A stretch of 64,000 bases of DNA, taken from positions 124,001-188,000 of the forward strand of contig NZ_CACRUY010000003.1 of assembly GCF_902652685.1 (NCBI RefSeq). Direction: 5' to 3'. The position numbers and the translations under genes are program-made. The notes under the pieces were generated by a model. The model was not told the DNA's origin. It was given only the letters and a program-made list of their open reading frames with translations, and made no database searches. Positions 28,364-37,361 of the stretch are shown here, one piece after another; positions within the stretch are counted from its first letter, which is position 1, and every line of letters starts with the position of its first letter. Origin of the DNA: Mycobacterium sp. Marseille-P9652 (GTDB lineage: Bacteria; Actinomycetota; Actinomycetes; Mycobacteriales; Mycobacteriaceae).

Positions 28364-28717
28364 TCACCGGGACAGGGGCCGGTAGAACACCAGGCCGTTG
28401 CCCTTGTTGTCGTAGACCACCGCTCGGCGTTCGTGAGCATCGTCGTACGGCCCCTTGACAATTCCGCCACCGCTGGCCTCGATGGCCTTGGCGGCGGCGT
28501 CGACGTCCGCCGTCTTGATGCCGACGACCACCTTTCCCGGGATCGGATGGTCGACCGCGGTAGCCAGCGCTAGGGTGACCGCTCCTCCGTCGAGGGCCGC
28601 GAAGTGGGCTCCGTCGCGGAACTTCAGCGGCATCCCGAGGGTTTCGCCATAGAACCGGATCGACTCGTCCAGGTCGTCGGTCGACAGAATGATCATGCGC
28701 ACTTCGTGCTCGCTCAC
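28364..28717 (-). CDS. VOC-family (glyoxalase/bleomycin-resistance fold) protein
   Basis: This 117-residue single-domain protein has paired beta-alpha-beta-beta-beta modules: IILSTDDLDESIRFYGETLGM at the start and VVGIKTADVDAAAKAIEASGG in the second half, ending with VVYDNKGNGLVFY, where the acidic/Asn metal-ligand positions occur. It is likely a dimer with a metal site; function is not predictable (lyase, dioxygenase or binding protein). GTG at 28717 has AGGAGG upstream; the longer frame to 28855 is not supported. Confidence 0.88.
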   Translation of the reverse strand: MSEHEVRMIILSTDDLDESIRFYGETLGMPLKFRDGAHFAALDGGAVTLALATAVDHPIPGKVVVGIKTADVDAAAKAIEASGGGIVKGPYDDAHERRAVVYDNKGNGLVFYRPLSR

Positions 28718-28796
28718 GGGTGCCTCCTGCGGTCGAGGATTCGGATAGAGGCGGACTCTACTGAATCCGACCGCAGGGCGCTGCTCGCGAAAGTGT

Positions 28797-29297
28797 TCAG
28801 GTGTGGCCAGGATCCCCGTCGAAGTCCATCGGCGGTCCGTCCCCGTGGCCGGCATCGCCGGCGGCCACGGCCGTCGCCAGCGCGGTGCCGCCCTGGATGG
28901 TGCCGACGATGTCGATCCGATCGTTGACGGCGAAATGCGCTGGGGCGGTGACGAGGTGGGTGCCGTTCTGGGTGATGAGAGTGGTGTTCGGGGTGACGAC
29001 GTAGGTTTGCGTGTACCCGTTGGCGCTGCGCGCGGTCACCGAGTTGCCGGACACGGCGATCACGGTCCCCTGCTGACGCACCGGTTGCGAGATCGGCGGT
29101 GGCGCCGGGTTCGCCACCACGGACGGCTTCTGCGGCTCGACGTTGATCATGAGCGCCGTCAGGGCCGCCGCGCACAGCACCGACGCCGAGACGACTTCGC
29201 ACAACGAGGCGATGCCCGACATCGCGCGCCGCGCGCCTCCCTCGGCCGGTGATCGTCTTTGCTCCGGCGCTTCACTCAGGCGATGTTTGGCACCCAC
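28797..29297 (-). CDS. Membrane-anchored exported protein with a DUF5666-like domain
   Basis: This protein of about 166 residues has a basic N-terminal tail, one membrane helix (about residues 28-50, VVSASVLCAAALTALMI) and an exported domain. The exported domain has a beta-rich repeat with QGTVIAVSGNSVTARSANG and NDRIDIVGTI, which resembles the small DUF5666 barrel. GGAGGA upstream fits the GTG at 29297 better than TTG 29303. Function unknown; a surface or periplasmic binding role is possible. It stands alone between the VOC gene and the mycolate methyltransferase. Confidence 0.78.
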   Translation of the reverse strand: MGAKHRLSEAPEQRRSPAEGGARRAMSGIASLCEVVSASVLCAAALTALMINVEPQKPSVVANPAPPPISQPVRQQGTVIAVSGNSVTARSANGYTQTYVVTPNTTLITQNGTHLVTAPAHFAVNDRIDIVGTIQGGTALATAVAAGDAGHGDGPPMDFDGDPGHT

Positions 29298-29411
29298 GGT
29301 CAACTCCTCCTGCGGTTTTGCGCCGATGAGGATCGGCGCCTACCGGATCAGGTTGTTGCTCGTGGAGTTACCCGGTGCCCGGCGCTCATAAACCGCGCAC
29401 GGGCGTGGCGG

Positions 29412-30296
29412 TCAGCCCTTGGTGAGGGTGAACTGCGCGACGTCGGTGTAGCCCTCGCGGAACAGGTCGGCGCAGCCGGTCAGGTACTTCATGTACCGGT
29501 CGTACACCTCCTGCGACTGGATCGCGATGGCCTCGTCGCGGTGCGCCTCCAGGGCCGCCGCCCAGGTGTCGAGGGTGCGGGCGTAGTGCAGGCGCAGCTG
29601 CTGGACGAGCTTCAGGTCGAAGCCGGCGCGCTCCGCGTGCTCCTTGACGACCTTGGCCGCGGGCAGGTCACCGCCGGGGAAGATCTCGTCCATGATGAAC
29701 TTCATGAACCGGATCTTGGTCATGGTGATGGGCAGCCCGCGCTCGGCAAACTCCTCGTCGCTGGGCTTGATGATGGTGTGCAGCAACATCACGCCATCAG
29801 CCGGCAGGGCCTCATAGGCCATCTTGAAGAAGTCGGGGTAGCGGTCGCGCCCGAAGTGCTCGAAGGCGCCGATCGAGACGATCCGGTCCACCTTCTCGTC
29901 GAACTGTTCCCAGCCCTGCAGCAGCACGCGCTTGCTCCGTTGCGAGGGGTGCTCGTCAAGACGCTTCTGGACGTGCGCCTGCTGGTTGCGGCTCAACGTC
30001 AGGCCGACGACGTTGACGTCGTAGCGCTCGAGCGCACGGACGATCGTCGTGCCCCACCCGCAGCCGATGTCGAGCAGCGTCATGCCCGGTTCCAGCCCGA
30101 GCTTGCCGAGGGAAAGGTCGACCTTGGCCAGCTGCGCCTCTTCCAGCGTCATGTCGTCGCGCTCGAAGTATGCGCAGCTGTAGGTCCGCGTCGGGTCCAA
30201 GAACAGCGCGAAGAACTCGTCGGACAGGTCGTAGTGCGCCTGCACGTCCTCGAAATGCGGCTTCAAGCTGACGTTTTCGCTCGGCTTTTCGGGCAA
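29412..30296 (-). CDS. Cyclopropane mycolic acid synthase-type SAM methyltransferase
   Basis: This 294-residue enzyme belongs to the CmaA/MmaA/PcaA/UmaA family that modifies meromycolate double bonds. It has [23 protein letters not shown] (acyl and cofactor pocket), the SAM motif LDIGCGWG near residue 80, IGAFEHFG with the conserved glutamate near the bicarbonate site, and a C-terminal [17 protein letters not shown]. It resembles MmaA2/CmaA1 in the first half. Which modification it makes (cyclopropane, methyl or hydroxyl) cannot be read from the sequence. TTG start at 30296 with GAAGG upstream. Single gene, not in the usual mmaA cluster. Confidence 0.94.
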   Translation of the reverse strand: MPEKPSENVSLKPHFEDVQAHYDLSDEFFALFLDPTRTYSCAYFERDDMTLEEAQLAKVDLSLGKLGLEPGMTLLDIGCGWGTTIVRALERYDVNVVGLTLSRNQQAHVQKRLDEHPSQRSKRVLLQGWEQFDEKVDRIVSIGAFEHFGRDRYPDFFKMAYEALPADGVMLLHTIIKPSDEEFAERGLPITMTKIRFMKFIMDEIFPGGDLPAAKVVKEHAERAGFDLKLVQQLRLHYARTLDTWAAALEAHRDEAIAIQSQEVYDRYMKYLTGCADLFREGYTDVAQFTLTKG

Positions 30297-30617
30297 GGCA
30301 CAACCTTCGACGTTGGATGATTTTGTTGGCTTGGCGGCATGCGATCAGGGCCGATCACCGCGCTGAGGCCCTAGTGTATCGGGCCGGTCGCACCGCTCCT
30401 GCCAGTGCATTCCCCCTCCCGCGGGCCGGCCGCGAAACGGCCTATCGGGCAATCGATCTCCGGACGCGGCGGACAGCCGCGGCTCGGTGCCCCCGGCGTT
30501 GCTGGCGCCCGGCGCCGGCCGGTGTGAGAAATGGGGGCCTGGGTATACCCTCGTCGTGCTCACGACTCGTTGCGGTGCCAGCGTTTCAGCCGTTCGCCCC
30601 GACGGTCCGGTGCGGTG
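30297..30617. other. Divergent intergenic region, 321 bases, no gene seen
   Basis: This lies between the mycolate methyltransferase (minus) and malQ (plus). A GGGTAT element near 30540, with GGTGT 14 bases before it, vaguely resembles a SigF-type promoter for malQ. I see no strong dyad and no convincing small gene. Confidence 0.4.
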
Positions 30618-32648
30618 ATGGCGGAGGCCAAGCCGATCCCCGAGGATCTGCGCCGCTTGGCGGCCGCGCACGGGGTGGCCACGTCCTATCGCAACGAGCG
30701 CCGCGAGCCGGTCGAGGTGGACGCGGACGTGGTGGTCCGCGTGCTCGGACTGCTCGACGTCGAGGCGGCCACGCCCGAGCAGCGGCGCCGCGAGCTGGCC
30801 CGGCTCGACGAGCTCAACCGCGTCGGCGCCCTGCCGCCGACGGTCGCCGTGCGTGTGGACGGGCGTCCCCATCCGCTTCCGGGGGCCACGCTCCTGGTGG
30901 GTGAGGACGGCGACCGGATCGACGTGCGTGACGAATTGCCCGGCGATCTGCAGCCCGGCTGGTACCGGCTCCACACCCGCGACGGCGGGGAGGCGACGCT
31001 GGTGGCCGCCCCGCCGCGGGTGCCGACCGCGCCGGACACGTGGGGGTGGATGCTGCAGCTGTATGCGCTTCGCTCGGCCCGCTCGTGGGGCATCGGCGAC
31101 CTGGGGGATCTGCGGCAGTTCATGGATTGGACCGCGGCCGAGCACGGAGCCGGCGCGGTGTTGCTCAACCCGCTGAGCGCACCGGGGCCGACGCACCCCG
31201 TGCAACCCTCGCCCTACACCCCGTCCAGCCGGCGGTTCGCCAACCCGCTGGCGCTGCGCATCGAGGACATCGACGCCTATCACCGGGCCGACCCCGAGAC
31301 CCGCGCGGAGATCGGTGCCCTGCGGGTGTCGGCGAGCACCGAGCGGATCGACCACGACCTCGTGTGGGCGGCCAAGCGGGCGGCGCTGGAGTTGCTGTGG
31401 CGCGCCGAGGGCAGGCCCTCCCCGCTGGACGCGCCGAACGCCTCAGCAGGCCTGCGGGACTGGGCCACCTACTGCGCGCTGGCCGAGCGCCACGACGGGC
31501 GGTGGAGCCGGTGGCCGGAGCCTCTGCGCGACGTCGCGAGCCCGGCGGTGGCCGAGACGCGCCTGGAGCTGGCGCCCAGGGTGGCGTTTCACGCCTGGGT
31601 TCAGCAGCAGTGCGCCGAGCAGCTCATCGCGGTCAGAGACGCCGCCCGCCAAGCCGGCATGGCCCTGGGCGTACTGCACGACCTTCCCGTCGGGGTCGAC
31701 CAGGAGGGCGCCGACGCGTGGGCGCTGGCCAACGTGCTCGCCAGGGGTGTCAGCGTCGGCGCGCCGCCGGACAACTTCACGCCCCGCGGACAGGATTGGG
31801 GCCTGCCGCCCTGGCGGCCGGACCGCCTCGCCGCCACCGGCTACGCAGCGCTGCGCGACATGCTGCGCGCCGTGTTGACCTACGCCGACGGCCTGCGCAT
31901 CGACCACGTCGCCGGCCTGTGGCGGCTCTGGTGGATACCGCCCGGCGACGGCCCGGACCGCGGCACCTACGTGCACTACGACGCCGACGTGATGCTCGCC
32001 GTCCTCGCCCTGGAGGCGCACCGCGCCGGGGCCATTGTGGTCGGCGAGGACCTGGGCACCGTCGAACCGGAGGTCACCGAGGCGCTGGCCGGCAACGGCA
32101 TGTTGGGGTGCGCGGTGTCGTGGTTCACCCGCGACGAGTCCGCACCCGACGAGCCGCTGCTGCGCCCGGCGCAGTGGCCGTCGCGGGCGGCGGCGAGCCT
32201 TTCCACCCATGACCTGCCCACGGCGGCCGGGTTCCTCCGGGGAGAGCACGTGCGCGCGCGGGCCGACCTGGGCCTGCTCGACGACGTCCCCGCCGAGGAG
32301 GCCGGCGCCAAAAAGGAACGGGCCGAGTGGCTGGCGCTGCTGCGCTCCGAGGGGCTGCTGCCGCAGGACTCGCGCGAGCCCGACGAGGCGGCGATCATCG
32401 CCGCGATGCACCGGTTCCTGGCGGCGACGCCGAGCCGGCTGAAGCTGATCTCGCCGTACGACGTGATCGCCGAGCCCCGGCAGCCCAACCTGCCGGGCAC
32501 CATCGACGAGTACCCGAACTGGCGGATCCCGCTGCCGGAGACCCTCGAGCAGCTGCGCGACGACCCCCGGGTCGCGGAGGTCACCGCCGCCTTCCGGGCG
32601 GTCGCGCCCGCGGCGCCCGCCGGCGCTCCGCCAATTCCCCAGGCGTGA
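30618..32648 (+). CDS. malQ: 4-alpha-glucanotransferase (amylomaltase, GH77)
   Basis: This 676-residue enzyme transfers glucan segments between maltodextrins in glycogen/maltose metabolism. It has the GH77 entry motif GWMLQLYALRSARSWGIGD, the nucleophile Asp in LRIDHVAGL, the acid/base Glu in VGEDLGT, and the STHDLPT third acidic residue. The N-terminal 130 residues form the usual extra domain of actinobacterial MalQ. The frame extends 29 codons upstream, but the ATG at 30618 fits the family start. Ends before the WS/DGAT gene on the same strand. Confidence 0.95.
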   Translation: MAEAKPIPEDLRRLAAAHGVATSYRNERREPVEVDADVVVRVLGLLDVEAATPEQRRRELARLDELNRVGALPPTVAVRVDGRPHPLPGATLLVGEDGDRIDVRDELPGDLQPGWYRLHTRDGGEATLVAAPPRVPTAPDTWGWMLQLYALRSARSWGIGDLGDLRQFMDWTAAEHGAGAVLLNPLSAPGPTHPVQPSPYTPSSRRFANPLALRIEDIDAYHRADPETRAEIGALRVSASTERIDHDLVWAAKRAALELLWRAEGRPSPLDAPNASAGLRDWATYCALAERHDGRWSRWPEPLRDVASPAVAETRLELAPRVAFHAWVQQQCAEQLIAVRDAARQAGMALGVLHDLPVGVDQEGADAWALANVLARGVSVGAPPDNFTPRGQDWGLPPWRPDRLAATGYAALRDMLRAVLTYADGLRIDHVAGLWRLWWIPPGDGPDRGTYVHYDADVMLAVLALEAHRAGAIVVGEDLGTVEPEVTEALAGNGMLGCAVSWFTRDESAPDEPLLRPAQWPSRAAASLSTHDLPTAAGFLRGEHVRARADLGLLDDVPAEEAGAKKERAEWLALLRSEGLLPQDSREPDEAAIIAAMHRFLAATPSRLKLISPYDVIAEPRQPNLPGTIDEYPNWRIPLPETLEQLRDDPRVAEVTAAFRAVAPAAPAGAPPIPQA

Positions 32649-32738
32649 TCGGGTGTGGTGGACGCCCGCTTTGGCTAAAGGGAAGTAGAGCCCGGTGTCA
32701 GGTGGGTGGCACGGCCACACGGAATGGGAGCGTCAACC

Positions 32739-34094
32739 ATGGAACCGATATCGCCGACGGATGCGCTGTTCCTTATCGGCGAGTCCCGCGAGCATCCGAT
32801 GCACGTGGGTTCGCTGCAGCTCTTCGAGCCGCCCGAGGATGCTGGGCCGCACTTCGTCCGCGAGAACTACCAGGCCATGCTCGAGTGCACGCAGGTGCAG
32901 CCCACCTTCCGCAAGCACCCGGCCTTCTTCGGCGGCGTCACCAACGTGGCGTGGTCGTTCGACCGGGACGTCGAGCTCGACTACCACCTCCGCCGCTCGG
33001 CCCTCCCCGAGCCTGGACGGGTGCGTGACCTCCTGGAACTGGTGTCCCGGCTGCACGGCAGCCTGCTCGACCGGCACCGCCCGCTGTGGGAGGCGCACCT
33101 GGTCGAGGGCCTGCAGGACGGACGGTACGCGGTCTACACGAAGTTCCATCACTCGCTGATGGACGGCGTGACGGCGTTGCGGCTGATGCAGCGCGCGTTC
33201 ACCGCCGACCCGGCCGATGACGAGGTGCGGGTGCCGTGGGCCCTGGGCCCGCGGCAGCGCAAGCAGCGCGAGCGGGCGTCGCTGCTGGGGCGGCTCGGCG
33301 GCGCCGCCGGGGCGGCGCTCTCCCTCGCCCCGTCCACGCTGAAGCTCGCGCGCGCCGCGCTGCTCGAGCAGCAACTCAACTTGCCGTTCCAGGCACCGCG
33401 CAGCATGTTCAACGTCCGGATCGGCGGGGCCCGGCGGGTGGCCGCCCAGTCGTGGTCGTTGGAACGCATCAAGGCGGTCAAGTCGGCCGCGGGCGTCACC
33501 GTCAACGACGTGGTGCTCGCCATGTCGGCCGGGGCCCTGCGCGCGTACCTGCAGGAGCAGAACGCGCTGCCCGACGCCCCGTTGACCGCGATGGTCCCGG
33601 TCAACCTCCGCAAGGACGACGACGACCGCGGGGGCAACATGGTCGGGACGTTCCTGTGCAACCTGGCGACCGACCTCGACGACCCGGGCCGGCGGCTCGA
33701 GGTGATCAGCACGTCGATCCGCGACACGAAAGAGGTGTTCTGGCAGCTGCCGCCGGTGCAGCAGCTCGCCCTGTCCGCGTTGAACGTCGGCGGGCTGTTC
33801 TTCGGCCTGATCCCCGGGTACCTTTCGGCGGCCTCCCCGCCGTTCAACATCGTCATCTCCAACGTCTCGGCCGGCCGCTCGGAGCCGCTGTACTGGCGCG
33901 GCGCCCGCCTCGACGGGAACTACCCCCTGTCGATCCCACTGGACGGGCAGGCGGTGAACATCACCGTCACGAACAACGACAGGAACCTCGACTTCGGTCT
34001 CGTCGGGTGCCGCCGCAGCATCCCCCACCTGCAGCGGCTGCTCGGTCACCTGGAGACGTCGCTGAAGGAGTTGGAGCGCGCCGTCGGCGTCTAG
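32739..34094 (+). CDS. Wax ester synthase/diacylglycerol acyltransferase (WS/DGAT)
   Basis: This 451-residue acyltransferase forms triacylglycerol or wax esters from acyl-CoA. The active-site motif HHSLMDG lies at residues 137-143, preceded by the PLWE motif (RHRPLWEAHLVEG) and followed by NDVVLAMSAGALR and the C-terminal NYPLSIPLDGQAVNITV, all family signatures. The start at ATG 32739 fits family members that begin ISPTDALFL; earlier in-frame codons are unlikely. It is one of the tgs-type genes that mycobacteria carry in many copies. No DosR box was seen upstream, unlike tgs1. Confidence 0.95.
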   Translation: MEPISPTDALFLIGESREHPMHVGSLQLFEPPEDAGPHFVRENYQAMLECTQVQPTFRKHPAFFGGVTNVAWSFDRDVELDYHLRRSALPEPGRVRDLLELVSRLHGSLLDRHRPLWEAHLVEGLQDGRYAVYTKFHHSLMDGVTALRLMQRAFTADPADDEVRVPWALGPRQRKQRERASLLGRLGGAAGAALSLAPSTLKLARAALLEQQLNLPFQAPRSMFNVRIGGARRVAAQSWSLERIKAVKSAAGVTVNDVVLAMSAGALRAYLQEQNALPDAPLTAMVPVNLRKDDDDRGGNMVGTFLCNLATDLDDPGRRLEVISTSIRDTKEVFWQLPPVQQLALSALNVGGLFFGLIPGYLSAASPPFNIVISNVSAGRSEPLYWRGARLDGNYPLSIPLDGQAVNITVTNNDRNLDFGLVGCRRSIPHLQRLLGHLETSLKELERAVGV

Positions 34095-34120
34095 GACACG
34101 CGTTCGGCCAAGCATGCTGG

Positions 34121-34136
34121 GTATGGTGTACCATAC
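34121..34136. promoter_or_regulatory. Operator dyad upstream of the QueG-like gene
   Basis: GTATGGT-GT-ACCATAC is a perfect seven-base inverted repeat ending five bases before the ATG at 34142. It overlaps a possible -10 (CATACT, 34132-34137), so the transcript is likely leaderless and repressible. No regulator gene is adjacent. Confidence 0.6.
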
Positions 34137-34141
34137 TCAGC

Positions 34142-35176
34142 ATGGCGGACAGGCTTCCCGAACGACTGAACCGGCACCCCACCGTCCGGCGGGTGCGGTC
34201 CAGGCCGAAGCAGACCAAACCCGTTGTCGTAGAGGCTGATTGGCTGCGCGAAATGTGCCTTCGGGCGGGCGCCGACGACGTCGCGTTCGCCAGCGTCGAC
34301 GATCCCGCTCTGGCGTCGGAGGTCGAGCACGTCCGGGCCGCGCTTCCGGGAACGAATAGCTACATCTCCCTGGTGGTCAAGATGAACCGCGACAACGTGC
34401 GCTCGACGGCGCGCAGCGTGGCCAACCAGGAGTTCCATCGCAGCGGCGAGGTGCTCAACGAGGCGGCCCACCGGATCGTGCGGCAACTGCAGGATGCGGG
34501 CTACCGGGCGCTCAACCCGTCGGCGACCTTCCCGATGGAGATGGACAGGTTCCCCGGCAGGATCTGGGTGGTGGCGCACAAGCCGGTCGCCGTCGCGGCG
34601 GGCCTGGGCGTAATGGGCATCCACCGCAATGTGATTCATCCGAAGTTCGGCAATTTCATCCTGCTGGGCACCATCCTGCTCGACGCGCAGATAAGCAGTT
34701 ACGGCACGCCACTGGACTACAGCCCGTGCCTGGAGTGCAAGCTGTGTGTCGCCGCCTGCCCCGTCGGGGCGATCGGCAAACAGGGCGAGTTCGACTTCGT
34801 CGCCTGCTCGGTGCACAACTATCGCGAGTTCATGGGCGGGTTCACCGACTGGGTCCAGACGATCGCCGACAGCGCTGGCGCGGCCGATTTCCGTTCCCGC
34901 GTCACCGATTCGGAGAACGCGTCGATGTGGCAGAGCCTGGCGTTCAAACCCAACTACAAGGCCGCCTACTGCCTGGCGGTGTGCCCGGCGGGTGAGGACG
35001 TCATCGAGCCGTACCTCGACGACCGCAGGGCCTTCATGGACACGGTGCTGAAACCGCTGCAGGACAAGGAGGAAACGCTGTATGTGCTGCCGAACTCGGC
35101 GGCGGGTGAGCACGCCCGGCGGCGATACCCGCACAAGCAGGTGAAGGTCGTCGACGGCGGGATCCGCGGACGCTAG
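34142..35176 (+). CDS. QueG/reductive-dehalogenase-like double [4Fe-4S] protein
   Basis: This 344-residue iron-sulfur protein has the region GLGVMGIHRNVIHPKFGNFILLG typical of QueG and reductive dehalogenases. A cluster motif CLECKLCVAACP follows, with further cysteines in FVACS and YCLAVCP completing a second cluster. QueG reduces epoxyqueuosine with cobalamin, but many actinobacterial homologues are not QueG, so the reaction is unknown. The open frame extends far upstream only as shadow of the WS/DGAT gene; ATG 34142 is right after a dyad and -10. The N-terminal 30 residues are very basic. Confidence 0.85.
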   Translation: MADRLPERLNRHPTVRRVRSRPKQTKPVVVEADWLREMCLRAGADDVAFASVDDPALASEVEHVRAALPGTNSYISLVVKMNRDNVRSTARSVANQEFHRSGEVLNEAAHRIVRQLQDAGYRALNPSATFPMEMDRFPGRIWVVAHKPVAVAAGLGVMGIHRNVIHPKFGNFILLGTILLDAQISSYGTPLDYSPCLECKLCVAACPVGAIGKQGEFDFVACSVHNYREFMGGFTDWVQTIADSAGAADFRSRVTDSENASMWQSLAFKPNYKAAYCLAVCPAGEDVIEPYLDDRRAFMDTVLKPLQDKEETLYVLPNSAAGEHARRRYPHKQVKVVDGGIRGR

Positions 35177-35178
35177 CC
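35158..35178 (+). repeat. 21-bp direct repeat, copy 1
   Basis: This copy covers the last codons and stop of the QueG-like gene (GATCCGCGGACGCTAGCC core). The identical copy is 46 bases further on, at 35204-35224. Confidence 0.85.
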
Positions 35179-35203
35179 GGGCGCGGCGGGTCGCCGCCAA
35201 TGA

Positions 35204-35224
35204 CGGGATCCGCGGACGCTAGCC
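35204..35224 (+). repeat. 21-bp direct repeat, copy 2
   Basis: This identical copy supplies the TAG stop of the convergent RsbW-like gene (35219-35221, read on the minus strand). It suggests a short tandem duplication that moved or created that gene's 3' end. Confidence 0.85.
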
Positions 35225-35668
35225 TGCGGCGCGTTCGGCGTCGGCCGCGTAATCCAGGCACACGGTGGTGCCGCTGGGGCGCGCCTCGATGACGCAATGG
35301 TCGGCTACGGCATGCATGAGCAGGATGCCGCGCGACGCCCGCGGATCGTTGGGCCGGTGCGCCGTGCGCCGGTACCAGGTCCCGCGGTCGCTGACGCACA
35401 CCCGGATCGACTTGACGGCGGGATCGAAGCTCGCATGAAGTTTCATGGTGCCCACGGTGCGGTGCTCGCGATACGCGTGCTCGACGCAATTGGCGAGCGC
35501 CTCGTTGACTCCCAGCACGATGTCGTCGTGGGCCTCCCCGGGCATCCGGGCGACCTGCCGCAGCCACCGCCGCAGCGCATGGCGCAGGTGCGCGGCCGTG
35601 GCGGCGTCGGCGGATCCGGCGAGCATCAACTGCGCCGGTGTGGCGGTCGTCGGGGGTCGTGAACTCAT
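35219..35668 (-). CDS. RsbW-like ATP-binding (anti-sigma/GHKL) protein
   Basis: This 149-residue single-domain HATPase has an N box in NEALANCVEHAYREH, a G1 box in SDRGTWYR and a G2-like SRGILLMHAVAD. These are features of serine-kinase anti-sigma factors that phosphorylate STAS antagonists. No STAS or sigma gene is adjacent, but a STAS protein and an RsbW-containing fusion lie at 49.7-54.2 kb. ATG 35668 is chosen; a GTG nine bases earlier is possible and the longer frame to 35875 runs into the divergent gene. The stop lies in a direct repeat. Confidence 0.88.
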   Translation of the reverse strand: MSSRPPTTATPAQLMLAGSADAATAAHLRHALRRWLRQVARMPGEAHDDIVLGVNEALANCVEHAYREHRTVGTMKLHASFDPAVKSIRVCVSDRGTWYRRTAHRPNDPRASRGILLMHAVADHCVIEARPSGTTVCLDYAADAERAAG

Positions 35669-35783
35669 GACTGTCACATACCCATTCGGCCCGGGGCCGA
35701 TAACGCGATCCTCGTCTCGCTTCGGCCACGGACCCATCAAGGTCGGTCGCGGAGGGTCGGGCCCCGGGCCGTTAGGCTGAGCA

Positions 35784-36524
35784 ATGCCCGAATATCGATC
35801 ACCCTCGACGGGTCGGACGGTGCGCGCGATCCTCTTCGATACCTTCGGAACCGTCGTCGACTGGCGCTCGGGCATCGCCGACGCGGTGGGGCAATTCGCT
35901 CATCGTCACCGCATCTCCTTGCGGCCGGCGGAGTTCGCCCTCGACTGGCGCAGCCGCTACCAGCCGGCGCTTCACGAAGTCCGTTCGGGGCGCAGGGAGT
36001 TCACGTCGCTGGACGTCCTGCACCGGGAGAACCTCGAAGCGTCGCTGCGGGCCGTCGGCGTCGCACCCGAGTCGTTGCCCGACGACGAGCTTCGGGCGCT
36101 GGCGCGCTCGTGGCGGTGGCTGCCGCCGTGGCCGGACAGCGTCGCCGGGATCTCCGCGATGAAGCGGCACGTCATCGTGGGACCGCTCTCGAACGGCAAC
36201 ACCGGACTGCTCGTCGAGATGGCGAAGTACGCCGGCCTGCCCTGGGACGTGGTGCTGGGCTCGGATGTCGGGCGCGCCTACAAGCCCGATCCGCGCGCCT
36301 ATCACGCCCCGGCGCGTCTGCTGGGCCTGGAACCCGGCGAGGTGATGCTCGTCGCGGCGCACAACTCCGACCTTGCGGCCGCGCAAAGCTGCGGCCTGGC
36401 AACGGGATTCGTGGCCCGCCCCGGCGAATACGGGCCGGGTCAGACCGACGACCTCGGGCCGTCGGGCGACTGGGACGTGTCGGGCTCGGCCGTCACCGAG
36501 TTGGCCGACCGGCTGTTCGCCTGA
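35784..36524 (+). CDS. Haloacid dehalogenase type II (HAD superfamily)
   Basis: This 246-residue HAD hydrolase has motif I FDTFGTVVDWR (nucleophile Asp at the first D), motif II in PLSNGN, the lysine of motif III in RAYKPDPRAYH, and motif IV-like VAAHNSDLAAAQ. This is the L-2-haloacid dehalogenase pattern, although the family also contains phosphatases. A TAGGCT -10 element at 35773-35778 sits five bases before the ATG, so the mRNA is probably leaderless. It converges on the FNT channel gene 18 bases away. Confidence 0.9.
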   Translation: MPEYRSPSTGRTVRAILFDTFGTVVDWRSGIADAVGQFAHRHRISLRPAEFALDWRSRYQPALHEVRSGRREFTSLDVLHRENLEASLRAVGVAPESLPDDELRALARSWRWLPPWPDSVAGISAMKRHVIVGPLSNGNTGLLVEMAKYAGLPWDVVLGSDVGRAYKPDPRAYHAPARLLGLEPGEVMLVAAHNSDLAAAQSCGLATGFVARPGEYGPGQTDDLGPSGDWDVSGSAVTELADRLFA

Positions 36525-36542
36525 GTCAGCGGGATGCCCGGC

Positions 36543-37361
36543 TCACGAGGCCTCGGCCTCGGCGCGTTCGTCCTGCAGCCGGTCCTTGCTGCGCAGCAGC
36601 CGCAGCATGGTCACGAACAGCAGCCCGCCCACGACATTGCCCACGACGGTGTAGCCGAACCAGCCCAGCCAGGTGAGGTAGCCGAACGGCGCCTTGCCGG
36701 TGACGAGCGCGCCGAAGATCAGCAGCGAGTCCAGGATCGAGTGGAACAGCCGCAGCCCGGCGAGCAGGAAGGCCCCGGCGATCGCCGCGGCGATCTTCGC
36801 GGGGACGGAATCCGTGCCGTGCTGCATGCGCGTCATCAGGGTGATGACCATGCCGCCGAGCACCGCCAGCGCCATGGACTGCGCCGACAGCGGCGCGGTC
36901 GCGAAGTGCGCCCCCGACTCCACGGTCTGCTCGTGCAGCTCCGGGAACCCTGTCATGATCAGCCACATGATCACGAAGCCGCCGACCAGATTGGCGAACA
37001 TCGTGCCGCCCCAGAGTTTGGCGAGCTGCAGAAAGCTCGCGCGCTTGGCCGCCACGGTGACGACGGGCACCAGGAACCCCTCGGTGAACAGCTCGCTGCG
37101 GCCGAGCAGGAGCGCCAGGAAGCCGATCGAGAAGGCCAGTCCCGCCAGCAACGGCTGGTGGGTGGCATTGAGGGTTGACACGTAGGCGAGCACCCCCAGC
37201 GCGACCTCGGTACCGCCGAAGAAGCCGGTCACCAGCACCCCGCGCCAGGAGCGGTGCATCCGCTGGGCGCCCTCGCTCAGCATTCGGGTGAACGCCTCCT
37301 CGAGTTCGTCCTCGATGGGGCTGTTGTACTCCCCGAGCTGGCGTTGGATGGTGTGGCTCAT
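36543..37361 (-). CDS. Formate/nitrite transporter (FNT) family channel
   Basis: This 272-residue membrane protein has six hydrophobic helices. FNT features are the GVLVTGFFGGTEVALGVL entry helix, the LGRSELFTEGFLVPV half-helix motif, GGTMFANLVGGF and the second half-helix near FHSILDSLL. FNT proteins are pentameric channels for formate, nitrite or related anions. The N-terminal 40 residues form a polar cytoplasmic tail as in the actinobacterial group. It follows the diiron/ferredoxin operon by about 170 bases in the same direction. ATG start at 37361. Confidence 0.92.
   Translation of the reverse strand: MSHTIQRQLGEYNSPIEDELEEAFTRMLSEGAQRMHRSWRGVLVTGFFGGTEVALGVLAYVSTLNATHQPLLAGLAFSIGFLALLLGRSELFTEGFLVPVVTVAAKRASFLQLAKLWGGTMFANLVGGFVIMWLIMTGFPELHEQTVESGAHFATAPLSAQSMALAVLGGMVITLMTRMQHGTDSVPAKIAAAIAGAFLLAGLRLFHSILDSLLIFGALVTGKAPFGYLTWLGWFGYTVVGNVVGGLLFVTMLRLLRSKDRLQDERAEAEAS

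Noticed and set aside
33236-34141. Upstream extension of the QueG-like reading frame by some 300 codons
   Set aside because: It is an out-of-frame shadow of the WS/DGAT gene; the real start is at the dyad-proximal ATG 34142.
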